From positions 1-21,168 of IMG/VR virus record IMGVR_UViG_3300024264_000192: DNA of 21,168 nt; one strand, 5' to 3'. Positions within the stretch are counted from its first letter, which is position 1. Every line of letters begins with the position of its first letter. The translations under genes were made by a program, and so were the position numbers. The notes below the pieces were generated by a model. It made no database searches and had not been told where the DNA came from. It saw only the letters and a program-made list of their open reading frames with translations. This stretch comes from a virus. Positions 1 to 6,306 of the stretch are shown piece after piece.

Positions 1-423
1 TTATCCCATAAAAAATGCTGAGGCTTTCACAATCATACGATAACCTATCCTATCCCTGCCTTTCAATCTAACATAACGTCACCTGTTGACAGAAAACTGA
101 GTGTCATCTAAGTAGTTGATAACCTAAGTGTTCAAAGACAGAGTTCAGTTGTCGATATAAGTATTCGCTGTAAGTATCCATTTCGTCGTCAAACATTAGA
201 GAATTAGAACTCTAACTTCCTCAGTCTTGGCATCAAACTAGTAGGACAATTGCAAGCGCAACACATAAATGTCTTAGAAAAGATAGATAGATTTGTTTCC
301 AATTTGCCAATTCGATAGCTATCGTTACCTTCCGTGCAAACCTCTCCAATAATGGTCAAAAGTAGAGACTGTTATCGAATTCACATTTTTCAAATATTAA
401 TTAAAATTGACGGCAAACCTAAA
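1..423. other. Gene-free left edge
   Basis: All frames are broken by frequent stops and I see no convincing gene. The stretch holds the first copy of the dispersed motif at 27-36. It also has an inverted repeat of TTAGAG (196-201) and CTCTAA (210-215) with an 8-nt loop, and a TAGATTTG box at 288-295 that fits the Bacteroidota -7 consensus TAnnTTTG but has no clear -33 partner. It may be a regulatory or junction region, or the decayed remains of a gene. Confidence 0.5.
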
Positions 424-579
424 ATGAATTTTGGGATATTCAATAGGGTCGGCGATAAAAATCGCCTAAGTAAAATAATTTTAAAAACTTTTGGGGCAGT
501 GCTATCTATAATGGTAATCGTTTATATATTATCAATTGGCTTATCACAATCATCTATTCATATAAGCAAAACTTTTTAA
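424..579 (+). CDS. Small single-pass membrane protein, hypothetical
   Basis: The 51-residue product begins MNFGIFNRVGDKNRLSKI and then has one hydrophobic stretch of about 20 residues (about 24-44, FGAVLSIMVIVYILSIGL), followed by a short polar tail. The basic N-terminus ahead of the helix suggests the tail faces outwards. I chose ATG 424; the frame stays open upstream to a GTG at 334 and an ATG at 352, but that extension has no membrane or domain signal. One copy of the dispersed motif encodes the Ser-Gln-Ser near the C-terminus. No family is recognised. The ORF is short and isolated, so it may not be a real gene. Confidence 0.35.
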   Translation: MNFGIFNRVGDKNRLSKIILKTFGAVLSIMVIVYILSIGLSQSSIHISKTF

Positions 580-656
580 ATTTATTTCCCTTACCACGAT
601 TGCCTATCCCAAAATCCATTTTTTTTGGTCGGCCTAATTTTAAATTATTATATATT

Positions 657-1013
657 ATGAAAAATGCAAATTCAACAACAGTCACTTTTGATGCCATTCT
701 TGTAGAGCTTCACCCTTCAGGTAAGGCTATCAAATTGGCAAATTGTAAACAAGGAAAAGAACTATTGTTCAAAGAAATTTACATGCCACGCTCACAATCA
801 TCGTTAACAGTTCTTGACGCAAAGACTAAGAAAGTCAGAGTTAGAATTCCAGAATGGTTGTTTGACACCAAAATGGATACTTACACCGAAGAACAAGAGT
901 TCACAACTGATGACTCTGTCTTCGACCAATTAGGTTTCCTATCAATTTCAGATGCCAATCAACAGTTTCCTGACAAACAGGTTGACAGATTAGCTGAAGA
1001 AAGACCTGAATAG
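657..1013 (+). CDS. Hypothetical protein, 118 aa
   Basis: ATG 657 is preceded by an AT-rich leader (TATATATT) and starts MKNANSTTVTFDAILVEL. An in-frame TTG at 600 would add residues of unlikely composition, so I prefer the ATG. The product is a compact, mainly beta-like chain (residues about 8-75), followed by an acidic, polar C-terminal tail rich in Asp, Gln and Glu. No catalytic motif is visible. A motif copy at 792 is read as Ser-Gln-Ser. A hairpin follows 12 bases after the stop, which suggests a single-gene transcript. The family is not recognised; a small DNA-binding or regulatory role would be a guess. Confidence 0.6.
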   Translation: MKNANSTTVTFDAILVELHPSGKAIKLANCKQGKELLFKEIYMPRSQSSLTVLDAKTKKVRVRIPEWLFDTKMDTYTEEQEFTTDDSVFDQLGFLSISDANQQFPDKQVDRLAEERPE

Positions 1014-1025
1014 AACAGGCTAGGT

Positions 1026-1047
1026 ATGCTCGTGAAAGCGAGCATTT
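1026..1047 (+). terminator. Hairpin terminator after the 118-aa gene
   Basis: ATGCTCG (1026-1032) pairs perfectly with CGAGCAT (1039-1045) across a 6-nt loop. Only three T residues end the stem, so it is a modest terminator, but it sits 13 bases after the stop codon at 1013. Confidence 0.6.
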
Positions 1048-1066
1048 CCTATGTTCTAACCCTGCA

Positions 1067-1169
1067 CGGAATCGACACGGTTGGTCGGAATCGTTGCGGC
1101 AGTACGGCAGTACGGAATCGTTGCGGCTGCACGGAATCGTTGCGGTTGTACGGAATCGTTGCGGCTGCA
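1067..1169 (+). repeat. GC-rich 19-bp tandem array
   Basis: Five units begin with CGGAATCG at 1067, 1086, 1113, 1132 and 1151. The spacings are 19, 27, 19 and 19; the 27 equals 19 plus an 8-base internal duplication (TACGGCAG). The fullest unit reads CGGAATCGTTGCGGCTGCA, and unit 4 (1132) differs from it by two C-to-T changes. The array is much richer in G and C than its surroundings. It lies between the 118-aa gene's hairpin and a dispersed-motif copy at 1182, upstream of the tRNA. It could be an iteron array, a protein-binding array or an expanded minisatellite. Open frames across it are low-complexity artefacts. Confidence 0.85.
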
Positions 1170-1270
1170 CGGGGGGAGGGTTCACAATCATATGATGCGA
1201 CTAGTAGTAATAAAAGCAGTATATATATGATTAAAATTAGACTGAGGTTTTACATGCTTTTCCCTCAAAC

Positions 1271-1343
1271 GGCGCGTTCGTCTAACGGCTAGGACAGTAG
1301 GTTTTCAACCTAAAGATGGTAAGTTCGAATCTTCCACGCGCTA
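1271..1343 (+). tRNA. tRNA-Glu, anticodon UUC
   Basis: A complete 73-nt cloverleaf is visible. The acceptor GGCGCGT (1271-1277) pairs with ACGCGCT (1336-1342), with one G-T wobble at the tip. The D stem is GTC/GAC, the anticodon loop TTTTCAA carries anticodon TTC at 1304-1306, there is a 5-nt variable region, and the T loop is TTCGAAT (1324-1330). The discriminator base is A1343 and no CCA is encoded. Two stem pairs are imperfect: G1297 against A1313 in the anticodon stem and T1320 against C1334 in the T stem. The anticodon fits a genome rich in GAA codons. It is the only tRNA I can find here. Confidence 0.9.
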
Positions 1344-1358
1344 CTAAATTATATACAT

Positions 1359-1562
1359 ATGCAACATTACACTACAGCTGTCACAATCATACGTGACTTA
1401 GAAAACGATCAAGCAGATATCATTATGCTGATAGACAAGCTTCACAATCAGCACCAGAAAAAAACTGATGAACTAAACAACATCAATGAAAAACTTGACT
1501 TATGGTACAGTGTCAAGAAAAATATGACTGTACAAATTAATAATCTTAAAAATAAAAAGTAA
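1359..1562 (+). CDS. Small coiled-coil protein, 67 aa
   Basis: The product is a short, charged, largely helical protein. The central region (about 15-50) has a heptad-like spacing of Leu and Ile (ADIIMLIDKLHNQ through INEKLDLW), which suggests a coiled coil. ATG 1359 lies 15 bases after the tRNA 3' end. The stop TAA overlaps the next ATG by one base (1562), so the two are translationally coupled. It carries two motif copies 61 bases apart (1381 and 1442) in two different frames, which is unusual for so small a gene. No family is recognised. Confidence 0.6.
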   Translation: MQHYTTAVTIIRDLENDQADIIMLIDKLHNQHQKKTDELNNINEKLDLWYSVKKNMTVQINNLKNKK

Positions 1563-2176
1563 TGAAAGTAACATTAAAAAAACCTGTAAAAAGTTACGAG
1601 TACTACAACACGTACTTAGTAAAAATTGACAAAACTAATACTGCAGAGGTCAACGTGAGCGCGACAGTATACAAACTATCTGACATAGATATCTATGATG
1701 TAGATATACGAGAAATAGAGGTAGAATTCTTGGTAAACGGTATAATGACACAATACTCAGGATTTAAAGAGCTATACGATAAATTGTATGGTAATCTAGC
1801 ATACAACAGATTATGTGATAGAGTTGGTGAAGCTGCAAAAACAGAGTTTCTAAAAAAATTAGATCACCCTAACTTGTTAGTAAACATGCCTGTAGATACA
1901 GCTAAAAAGTATATCAACAAACTGCTTCAATCAGATGGTAATTACAACATAGGCAAGACTACAATTAACAAAGATGGTGCCGATGTTACTGTGTATTACA
2001 CAACTAACTATCAAATTAAACAGCTGATAAGAGCTATTGACAAAAAGCTAATCATAAATCACACTTGTCTTGCTACTCATGGAAAAGCAACAGAAATACG
2101 TAAAAATGAAATTGGTATAGTTGATAGTATAATCAATGCAAAGACTATAAAAAAGCATATAAACAAAACTAAATAA
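1562..2176 (+). CDS. Hypothetical protein, 204 aa
   Basis: The start overlaps the stop of the upstream coiled-coil gene by one base, and the next gene follows after one base, so these genes form a tight operon. The N-terminal third (about 1-60) looks beta-rich, with alternating Val, Ile and Tyr residues. The middle is helical and the C-terminus is basic (KTIKKHINKTK), which would suit nucleic-acid contact. I see no catalytic residues, zinc ligands or membrane segments. The family is not recognised. Its place just upstream of the peptidase gene suggests early-expressed accessory functions, but that is inference. Confidence 0.7.
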   Translation: MKVTLKKPVKSYEYYNTYLVKIDKTNTAEVNVSATVYKLSDIDIYDVDIREIEVEFLVNGIMTQYSGFKELYDKLYGNLAYNRLCDRVGEAAKTEFLKKLDHPNLLVNMPVDTAKKYINKLLQSDGNYNIGKTTINKDGADVTVYYTTNYQIKQLIRAIDKKLIINHTCLATHGKATEIRKNEIGIVDSIINAKTIKKHINKTK

Positions 2177-2177
2177 T

Positions 2178-2546
2178 ATGAAACAAATCAAAGATTTTAC
2201 TAAAAAACGTGTAACCGACTTGAAAAAAAGTATTGTCGGTACACCAAGCGCTGCGTATCTAGATAAATTTATGCAAGCTAACCACGGTAGCAATGATGTG
2301 CTACTTGTACAAATGGCTAAACAGTATGGTTACGAATTAGCCCTTGAAGATGTCAATCAAGAAATAGATAAAATTCTAATTGACAAACAGCGTAACCTCT
2401 TCAGTTATGAAACAAAGCAACCTAAGCTAAGTACAGACACAATTGAAGATGTATTCACAATCATCAGTAAGAATCCAAAAATTCTAACTAATAAAGAATG
2501 TGCAATACTAATGTATAATACAATAAGAAATAAGTTTAACAATTAA
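2178..2546 (+). CDS. Hypothetical protein, 122 aa
   Basis: A mostly helical protein with a basic N-terminus (MKQIKDFTKKRVTDLKKS) and a central acidic helix (about 50-70). It has no membrane segment and no recognisable enzyme motif. A motif copy at 2455 is read as Thr-Ile-Ile. It starts one base after the upstream stop and is followed 12 bases later by the peptidase gene, so it is probably co-transcribed with both. The function is unknown. Confidence 0.65.
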   Translation: MKQIKDFTKKRVTDLKKSIVGTPSAAYLDKFMQANHGSNDVLLVQMAKQYGYELALEDVNQEIDKILIDKQRNLFSYETKQPKLSTDTIEDVFTIISKNPKILTNKECAILMYNTIRNKFNN

Positions 2547-2557
2547 ATTCAATCCAC

Positions 2558-3658
2558 ATGAAAAAAAACAATTTTCTTGCATCAATTATGAAGGTACAGT
2601 CAGCCTCATACAAAACACACAGAATGGCTAAATTTATAACCAAGACACTACAAAAAGATGGTCTAGGTTACACTAAGGACAAATATGGTAACATCTATGT
2701 GACTAAGGGTGATGCAGAACTATACCCTACAATGGTATGCCATATTGATACAGTACATAGTATCAACGACAACGTACGAATAGTACGTACAGGTGATAAA
2801 ATGTTTGCAATAGACTCAAGTAATTGCCATCGAATTGGTATCGGAGGCGACGACAAAGTTGGTATCTATATTACACTATGCTGTCTACGTAAGTTTGACA
2901 ACTTCAAAGCAGTATTCTTTCTAGATGAAGAGGTAGGCTGTGTTGGTTCAGGACAAGCAGACTTCAGTTTCTTTGACGACAGTACACTAGTTTTAGAATG
3001 TGACAGGCGTGGTTATGGTGACTTTGTTACTAACATATCAGGAACAAAACTCAGTGATGACACACTAATTGATGATATACAACACATACTTGACGAATTT
3101 AAATTTGTTACTTGTAATGGAGGTATTACAGATGTTGGTGAAATTGCAGAAAATACTGATGTACAAGTTGCTAATATGTCTTGTGGTTACTATGAACCAC
3201 ACAGTGACAATGAATATATCGTTATATCAGAGGTAGAAAAAGTAAAACGCATGTGTATGAAAATACTAGCTAGTACTCAGCTCAAAAAATATACAATGCC
3301 AAAAGACTCACGTGTCACATATTACGATTATGGATACGGTGATGGTTGGTATGGACACAATTACTATGGTACTAAACCTAATGACAACAACGGTCAAGGT
3401 ACAGCATACTATGACAATATCTATCACGATGATGATGCAGAATATGTATCAGTAAATCAAAAATGTAATGAATGTAATCATGCACAAATGCTTTATGATG
3501 AATATGAAGATGCATTTTGGTGTCAAAACTGTGGACATTACATATCAGCATACGAACTTGATGTTCTTACTGAAATACATGATGATGTACGTGATGAAAT
3601 AGAAGAAAAACTTGGGTATGACCCATTATTTACTAACACTGAAAATTCACAATCATGA
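2558..3658 (+). CDS. M20/M28-like zinc metallopeptidase with C-terminal zinc ribbon
   Basis: The full metal-ligand set of the M20-type co-catalytic zinc peptidases is visible: H62 and D64 in CHIDTVH, D98/D99 in GGDDKVG, the catalytic base and ligand E124/E125 in DEEVG, D149 in ECDRRG and H215 in YEPHSDNEY. GGITDVGE (188-195) also matches the family. The usual dimerisation domain seems reduced, so the catalytic part ends near residue 240. A low-complexity Tyr/Asp/Gly linker (about 255-300) then leads to a zinc ribbon with C303, C306, C322 and C325. An aminopeptidase or dipeptidase activity is likely; the substrate is unknown. The stop overlaps the next start (ATGA), inside a motif copy. Eight of ten Arg codons are CGN/CGT-type, unlike the downstream operon. 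Confidence 0.85.
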   Translation: MKKNNFLASIMKVQSASYKTHRMAKFITKTLQKDGLGYTKDKYGNIYVTKGDAELYPTMVCHIDTVHSINDNVRIVRTGDKMFAIDSSNCHRIGIGGDDKVGIYITLCCLRKFDNFKAVFFLDEEVGCVGSGQADFSFFDDSTLVLECDRRGYGDFVTNISGTKLSDDTLIDDIQHILDEFKFVTCNGGITDVGEIAENTDVQVANMSCGYYEPHSDNEYIVISEVEKVKRMCMKILASTQLKKYTMPKDSRVTYYDYGYGDGWYGHNYYGTKPNDNNGQGTAYYDNIYHDDDAEYVSVNQKCNECNHAQMLYDEYEDAFWCQNCGHYISAYELDVLTEIHDDVRDEIEEKLGYDPLFTNTENSQS

Positions 3659-5430
3659 TAGACTTAATTATACAAGACGCAATACGTAATGTTATAAGTG
3701 ACGAATATATTAAAACATTCAAGCTACCAGACGATAAAAGTAACCATTTATATCATAGTAAAATTATAGGAGTATGTGAAACTATAGCTGCAGTTATACA
3801 TAACAACAGGCAGATATCAATTAATACTATAGCATATCGTGTACAAGAATGCGAGTGCACATGGTCTGTTGCTTTTAAAACAGCATTAAAAATAGCTAGT
3901 AAACTCAGAACATCAGAGTATTTCAAATATCTAACAGAATATGAAACTTTTGATGACGATAATAATAAATTGTATTCTATAGATTTTAAATTAGAAGACT
4001 ATCAAAAAACAATAGACTTCGGTAGTTACAAAATGAGAATATATGACATAGTAAAATTGCAGTATAGCATGTCAACACCAAAACGTAGCAGAAGATATTC
4101 TATGCTATCTGAAACACTAAAACGTAGGATACAACGTATCATTGACAGAATGCATAGCGATAGAGATGACATGTTTAAACATTATCACGACAAAGTTAGA
4201 ATACAAAAACTAGATAGAACTTTAAATTATATTGATAATCAGTATTACAGTATAGATAAAGTGAGAAATTTTACAATCAATCTAAAAGGTGAAATGACTT
4301 GCTTACCAAAAGGTAAGCCTTGTAAAACAGTAGTAACAGAAGAACAAGGTACTGTATGGTCTAAAAACTATAGACAAACAATAAAATATGGAAAAGGTGT
4401 TAGAGCAATATTCAACCAAGAAGGCATACCACCAACAAGTATGACTGATATACAAGATATATCACAATCACTTAAAGCTGCATATACATTTGTTGGTGAT
4501 ATACAAGTTGTAGAAGGTGAAGACATAAGATTGTACTATCACTACGACCAATACTCAAATGACAATACAGAGTCATTAGGTAACTCTTGTATGCGACACG
4601 ATAGCTGTCAAGAATTCTTTGACATATACGTTGATAATCCTGATAAAGTAAAAATGGCAATAGCTAAAACACCTGATGGTATAATTGGTAGAGCATTGTT
4701 ATGGACAACTGACTGCGGTACAAAAGTTATGGACAGAATTTACGGTAATGAAATAACTATAAATGGTATGAAAGCTTGGGCACACGCAAATAGTTATATA
4801 CACAAAAAAGTACAAAGTTATTCAAACGATACTGATTTTGTAACTACAGTAGGAGAAATTATTACAGGTGAATATAAAATAACACTTGAACGTAATAATG
4901 ACTACATGCCGTATATGGATACATTCAAATACTCTGATGATCAATACGCAAAACAATTAGTAATAACAAATGACAGTTGTTACGATAACTATACGTTTGA
5001 CTCAACCGATGGAGGTGAGGCAGGAGGAACGTTATGTGTAAATGGTGAAAGATATAACGATGATGATGTATGTTACATAGAATACGGGTCAGTAGAAGAA
5101 GGTTATTATCACAATGATGATACATTTTACTGCGATTGGAGTGACCAATCATATCATGAAGACGATATGGTAAGAACAAATTCAGGTGACACAGTATTTA
5201 AAGAACACAATGACTTAGTATGGATGGAACATTATGACGCATACGAACACTGCGATGATGTTGTTTTCTCTGACCAAATTAATTCGTATATATTAATTGA
5301 AGACTCAGTAGAATGTATTATCAAAGGTGCTATACTAAAGTCACAATCATGTGAAATTACACTTAATGAACTATCATATACTGTACATGAAGATGTAACA
5401 ACTAACGAACTTGAAGAATTCTTAAGCTAA
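3655..5430 (+). CDS. Large phage protein with GNSCM motif, function unknown
   Basis: A 591-residue soluble protein. The N-terminal half (1-200) is helical and basic. The centre has a conserved-looking block LGNSCMRHDSC (about 306-316), followed by EFFDIYVDNPDKV and, further on, GRALLWTT and VMDRIYG. I recall similar blocks in other large phage proteins without known function. The C-terminal region (about 440-560) is very acidic, with repeated Tyr/Asp/Cys units such as GERYNDDDVCYIEYG and DDTFYCDWSDQSYHEDD, resembling degenerate treble-clef or LIM-like repeats whose cysteines are mostly lost. It overlaps the peptidase gene by four bases, so the two may act together. Motif copies lie at 4462 and 5341, both read as Ser-Gln-Ser. 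The sequence does not support any specific activity. Confidence 0.8.
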   Translation: MIDLIIQDAIRNVISDEYIKTFKLPDDKSNHLYHSKIIGVCETIAAVIHNNRQISINTIAYRVQECECTWSVAFKTALKIASKLRTSEYFKYLTEYETFDDDNNKLYSIDFKLEDYQKTIDFGSYKMRIYDIVKLQYSMSTPKRSRRYSMLSETLKRRIQRIIDRMHSDRDDMFKHYHDKVRIQKLDRTLNYIDNQYYSIDKVRNFTINLKGEMTCLPKGKPCKTVVTEEQGTVWSKNYRQTIKYGKGVRAIFNQEGIPPTSMTDIQDISQSLKAAYTFVGDIQVVEGEDIRLYYHYDQYSNDNTESLGNSCMRHDSCQEFFDIYVDNPDKVKMAIAKTPDGIIGRALLWTTDCGTKVMDRIYGNEITINGMKAWAHANSYIHKKVQSYSNDTDFVTTVGEIITGEYKITLERNNDYMPYMDTFKYSDDQYAKQLVITNDSCYDNYTFDSTDGGEAGGTLCVNGERYNDDDVCYIEYGSVEEGYYHNDDTFYCDWSDQSYHEDDMVRTNSGDTVFKEHNDLVWMEHYDAYEHCDDVVFSDQINSYILIEDSVECIIKGAILKSQSCEITLNELSYTVHEDVTTNELEEFLS

Positions 5431-5433
5431 AAT

Positions 5434-5562
5434 ATGAAAAACTTACTATATTACTTAAGACTTATTAGAGCATTCATAATCACACTATTACATTATATTG
5501 TTTGGATTATACTGATGATAGGTATATTTCTTTCATGTGGAGGAAGAGGCGGCGATACATAG
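5434..5562 (+). CDS. 42-aa micro membrane protein, possible lipoprotein
   Basis: The ORF starts MKNLLYYLRLIRAF three bases after the upstream stop. It has one long hydrophobic segment (about 14-34) and then LSCGGRGGDT. The Cys followed by glycines resembles a Bacteroidota lipoprotein cleavage site, although the N-terminal part is longer than usual and the -3 residue is Phe. The stop codon TAG (5560-5562) lies inside the loop of the terminator hairpin, so the end of the gene and the end of the transcript coincide. A role in lysis or at the envelope is possible, but I recognise no family. Confidence 0.55.
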   Translation: MKNLLYYLRLIRAFIITLLHYIVWIILMIGIFLSCGGRGGDT

Positions 5563-5574
5563 TCGCCTTTTTTT
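5551..5574 (+). terminator. Rho-independent terminator
   Basis: GGCGA (5551-5555) pairs with TCGCC (5563-5567) over a 7-nt loop and is followed by seven T residues (5568-5574). It ends the 1359-5562 gene run. The stem and loop overlap the last codons of the 42-aa gene. Confidence 0.8.
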
Positions 5575-5605
5575 AAAAACTAAATTAATAATTAAATATA
5601 AACAA

Positions 5606-5812
5606 ATGGAAAAATTAGTAGACAAAGCCATTAAATTTTGGAAAAAAATCGGTAAAGAAAACGGTTGGGTTCTTGGTAAAAGAGGTGTAACAGTTTGGAT
5701 AAACGATGATGGAAATCAGGTAGATAGTTGTTACAACCCAGACAACGAAAATAACAAATCATTTATTGTACATCATATCAGTGGTGAAATACTACACGTG
5801 ATACAAAAATAG
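5606..5812 (+). CDS. Hypothetical protein, 68 aa
   Basis: ATG 5606 starts MEKLVDKAIKFWKK. The frame runs back to 5537, but that part crosses the terminator hairpin and its T run, so I reject the longer form. The N-terminal amphipathic helix is followed by beta-like stretches (WVLGKRGVTVWIND and SFIVHHISGEILHV). Hairpins flank it on both sides, so it is probably transcribed alone or by readthrough. No family is recognised. Confidence 0.6.
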   Translation: MEKLVDKAIKFWKKIGKENGWVLGKRGVTVWINDDGNQVDSCYNPDNENNKSFIVHHISGEILHVIQK

Positions 5813-5820
5813 TAAACACA

Positions 5821-5845
5821 GGCGGCTTAAAAAAAGTCGCCCTTT
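5821..5845 (+). terminator. Hairpin terminator, weak T run
   Basis: GGCGGCTT (5821-5828) pairs with AAGTCGCC (5834-5841), an 8-bp stem with one G-T pair and an A-only loop. Only three T residues follow a C. It starts eight bases after the stop at 5812. Confidence 0.6.
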
Positions 5846-5903
5846 ACTATAATACATACATACATTAGCACAAACATACTTCATAAGTTCACAATCACCG
5901 AGG

Positions 5904-5960
5904 ATGCGACTGAGATGCGACTGAAAACAGGATGCGACTGAAATGCGACTGAAATGCGAC
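5904..5960 (+). repeat. 11-bp iteron-like array (ATGCGACTGAA)
   Basis: ATGCGAC starts at 5904, 5915, 5932, 5943 and 5954. The spacings are 11, 17, 11 and 11, so four of five units sit about one helical turn from a neighbour on the same face. The 17-base step contains a 6-base insert (AACAGG). The unit is ATGCGACTGAA; the last copy has ATGCGACCGAA. It begins six bases after a dispersed-motif copy. Confidence 0.85.
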
Positions 5961-6023
5961 CGAAAATCCAATATGTAGTGCAGTTTTGTGCTTAAAACAC
6001 TAGTTTATCAACAAAAAAAAGAC

Positions 6024-6031
6024 TATATTTG
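6024..6031 (+). promoter_or_regulatory. Promoter -7 box TATATTTG for the replication operon
   Basis: TATATTTG matches the Bacteroidota -7 consensus TAnnTTTG and is followed by GTTAAT, as at 6714. The ATG at 6053 lies 21 bases downstream. A -33 box is not clear: TTTA at 6004-6007 is too close and TTTG at 5985-5988 too far, so activation by a protein bound to the array is possible. Confidence 0.6.
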
Positions 6032-6052
6032 TTAATATAAATCCAATTTAAT

Positions 6053-6304
6053 ATGAAAACAAAAGACTATTTACACTCAGAATTACTAAGCAACAAGAAA
6101 AACGATCTAGTGTTTGAAAAAACATACTCATTGATTGATAAGCTTGCAAAAAAACAAACAGAAATGATGTGTGCTGCATTTAATTTAGATGATCAGAACC
6201 ACATAAAAGAGCTGGAGAGAATGAACGCGATACATTATTCAGATGACATTATCGAACTAGTAAACTACACAATTGCAAACTTTAATAAAACTAAAAAATT
6301 ATAA
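6053..6304 (+). CDS. Hypothetical protein, 83 aa, first gene of the replication operon
   Basis: A small, charged, all-helical protein (MKTKDYLHSELLSNKK...) without membrane segments or metal-binding motifs. It follows the promoter at 6024 with a leader of about 20 bases, and the next gene begins after two bases. Leading the early replication operon, it could be a regulator or a host-takeover protein, but nothing in the sequence shows which. Confidence 0.65.
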   Translation: MKTKDYLHSELLSNKKNDLVFEKTYSLIDKLAKKQTEMMCAAFNLDDQNHIKELERMNAIHYSDDIIELVNYTIANFNKTKKL

Positions 6305-6306
6305 TC

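Larger units (their letters stand above)
5889..6052 (+). other. Candidate replication origin / control region
   Basis: This gene-free stretch combines a dispersed-motif copy (5889-5898), five iteron-like ATGCGAC repeats (5904-5960), TTATCAACA at 6005-6013 (one mismatch from the DnaA box TTATCCACA), an A-run and AT-rich DNA, and a promoter. It lies at the head of the replication operon, which encodes a DnaA domain IV-like protein and a replication organiser. Iterons next to an AT-rich segment are typical of origins bound by an initiator protein. The origin role is inferred; a purely regulatory function for the 6053 operon is the main alternative. Confidence 0.45.

Noticed and set aside
901-1191. 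Reverse-strand open frame of 96 codons
   Set aside because: It lies opposite the 118-aa gene and the GC array, and its peptide mirrors the repeat.
1026-1292. Open frame of 88 codons across the GC array and tRNA
   Set aside because: It is a product of the tandem repeat, runs into the tRNA and has a low-complexity peptide (repeated RNRCG-like units).
1271-1343. tRNA gene as an integration (att) site
   Set aside because: No integrase and no duplicated tRNA 3' end are visible in the window.
5537-5605. N-terminal extension of the 68-aa protein
   Set aside because: It crosses a strong terminator and its T run; ATG 5606 is a normal start with an A-rich leader.
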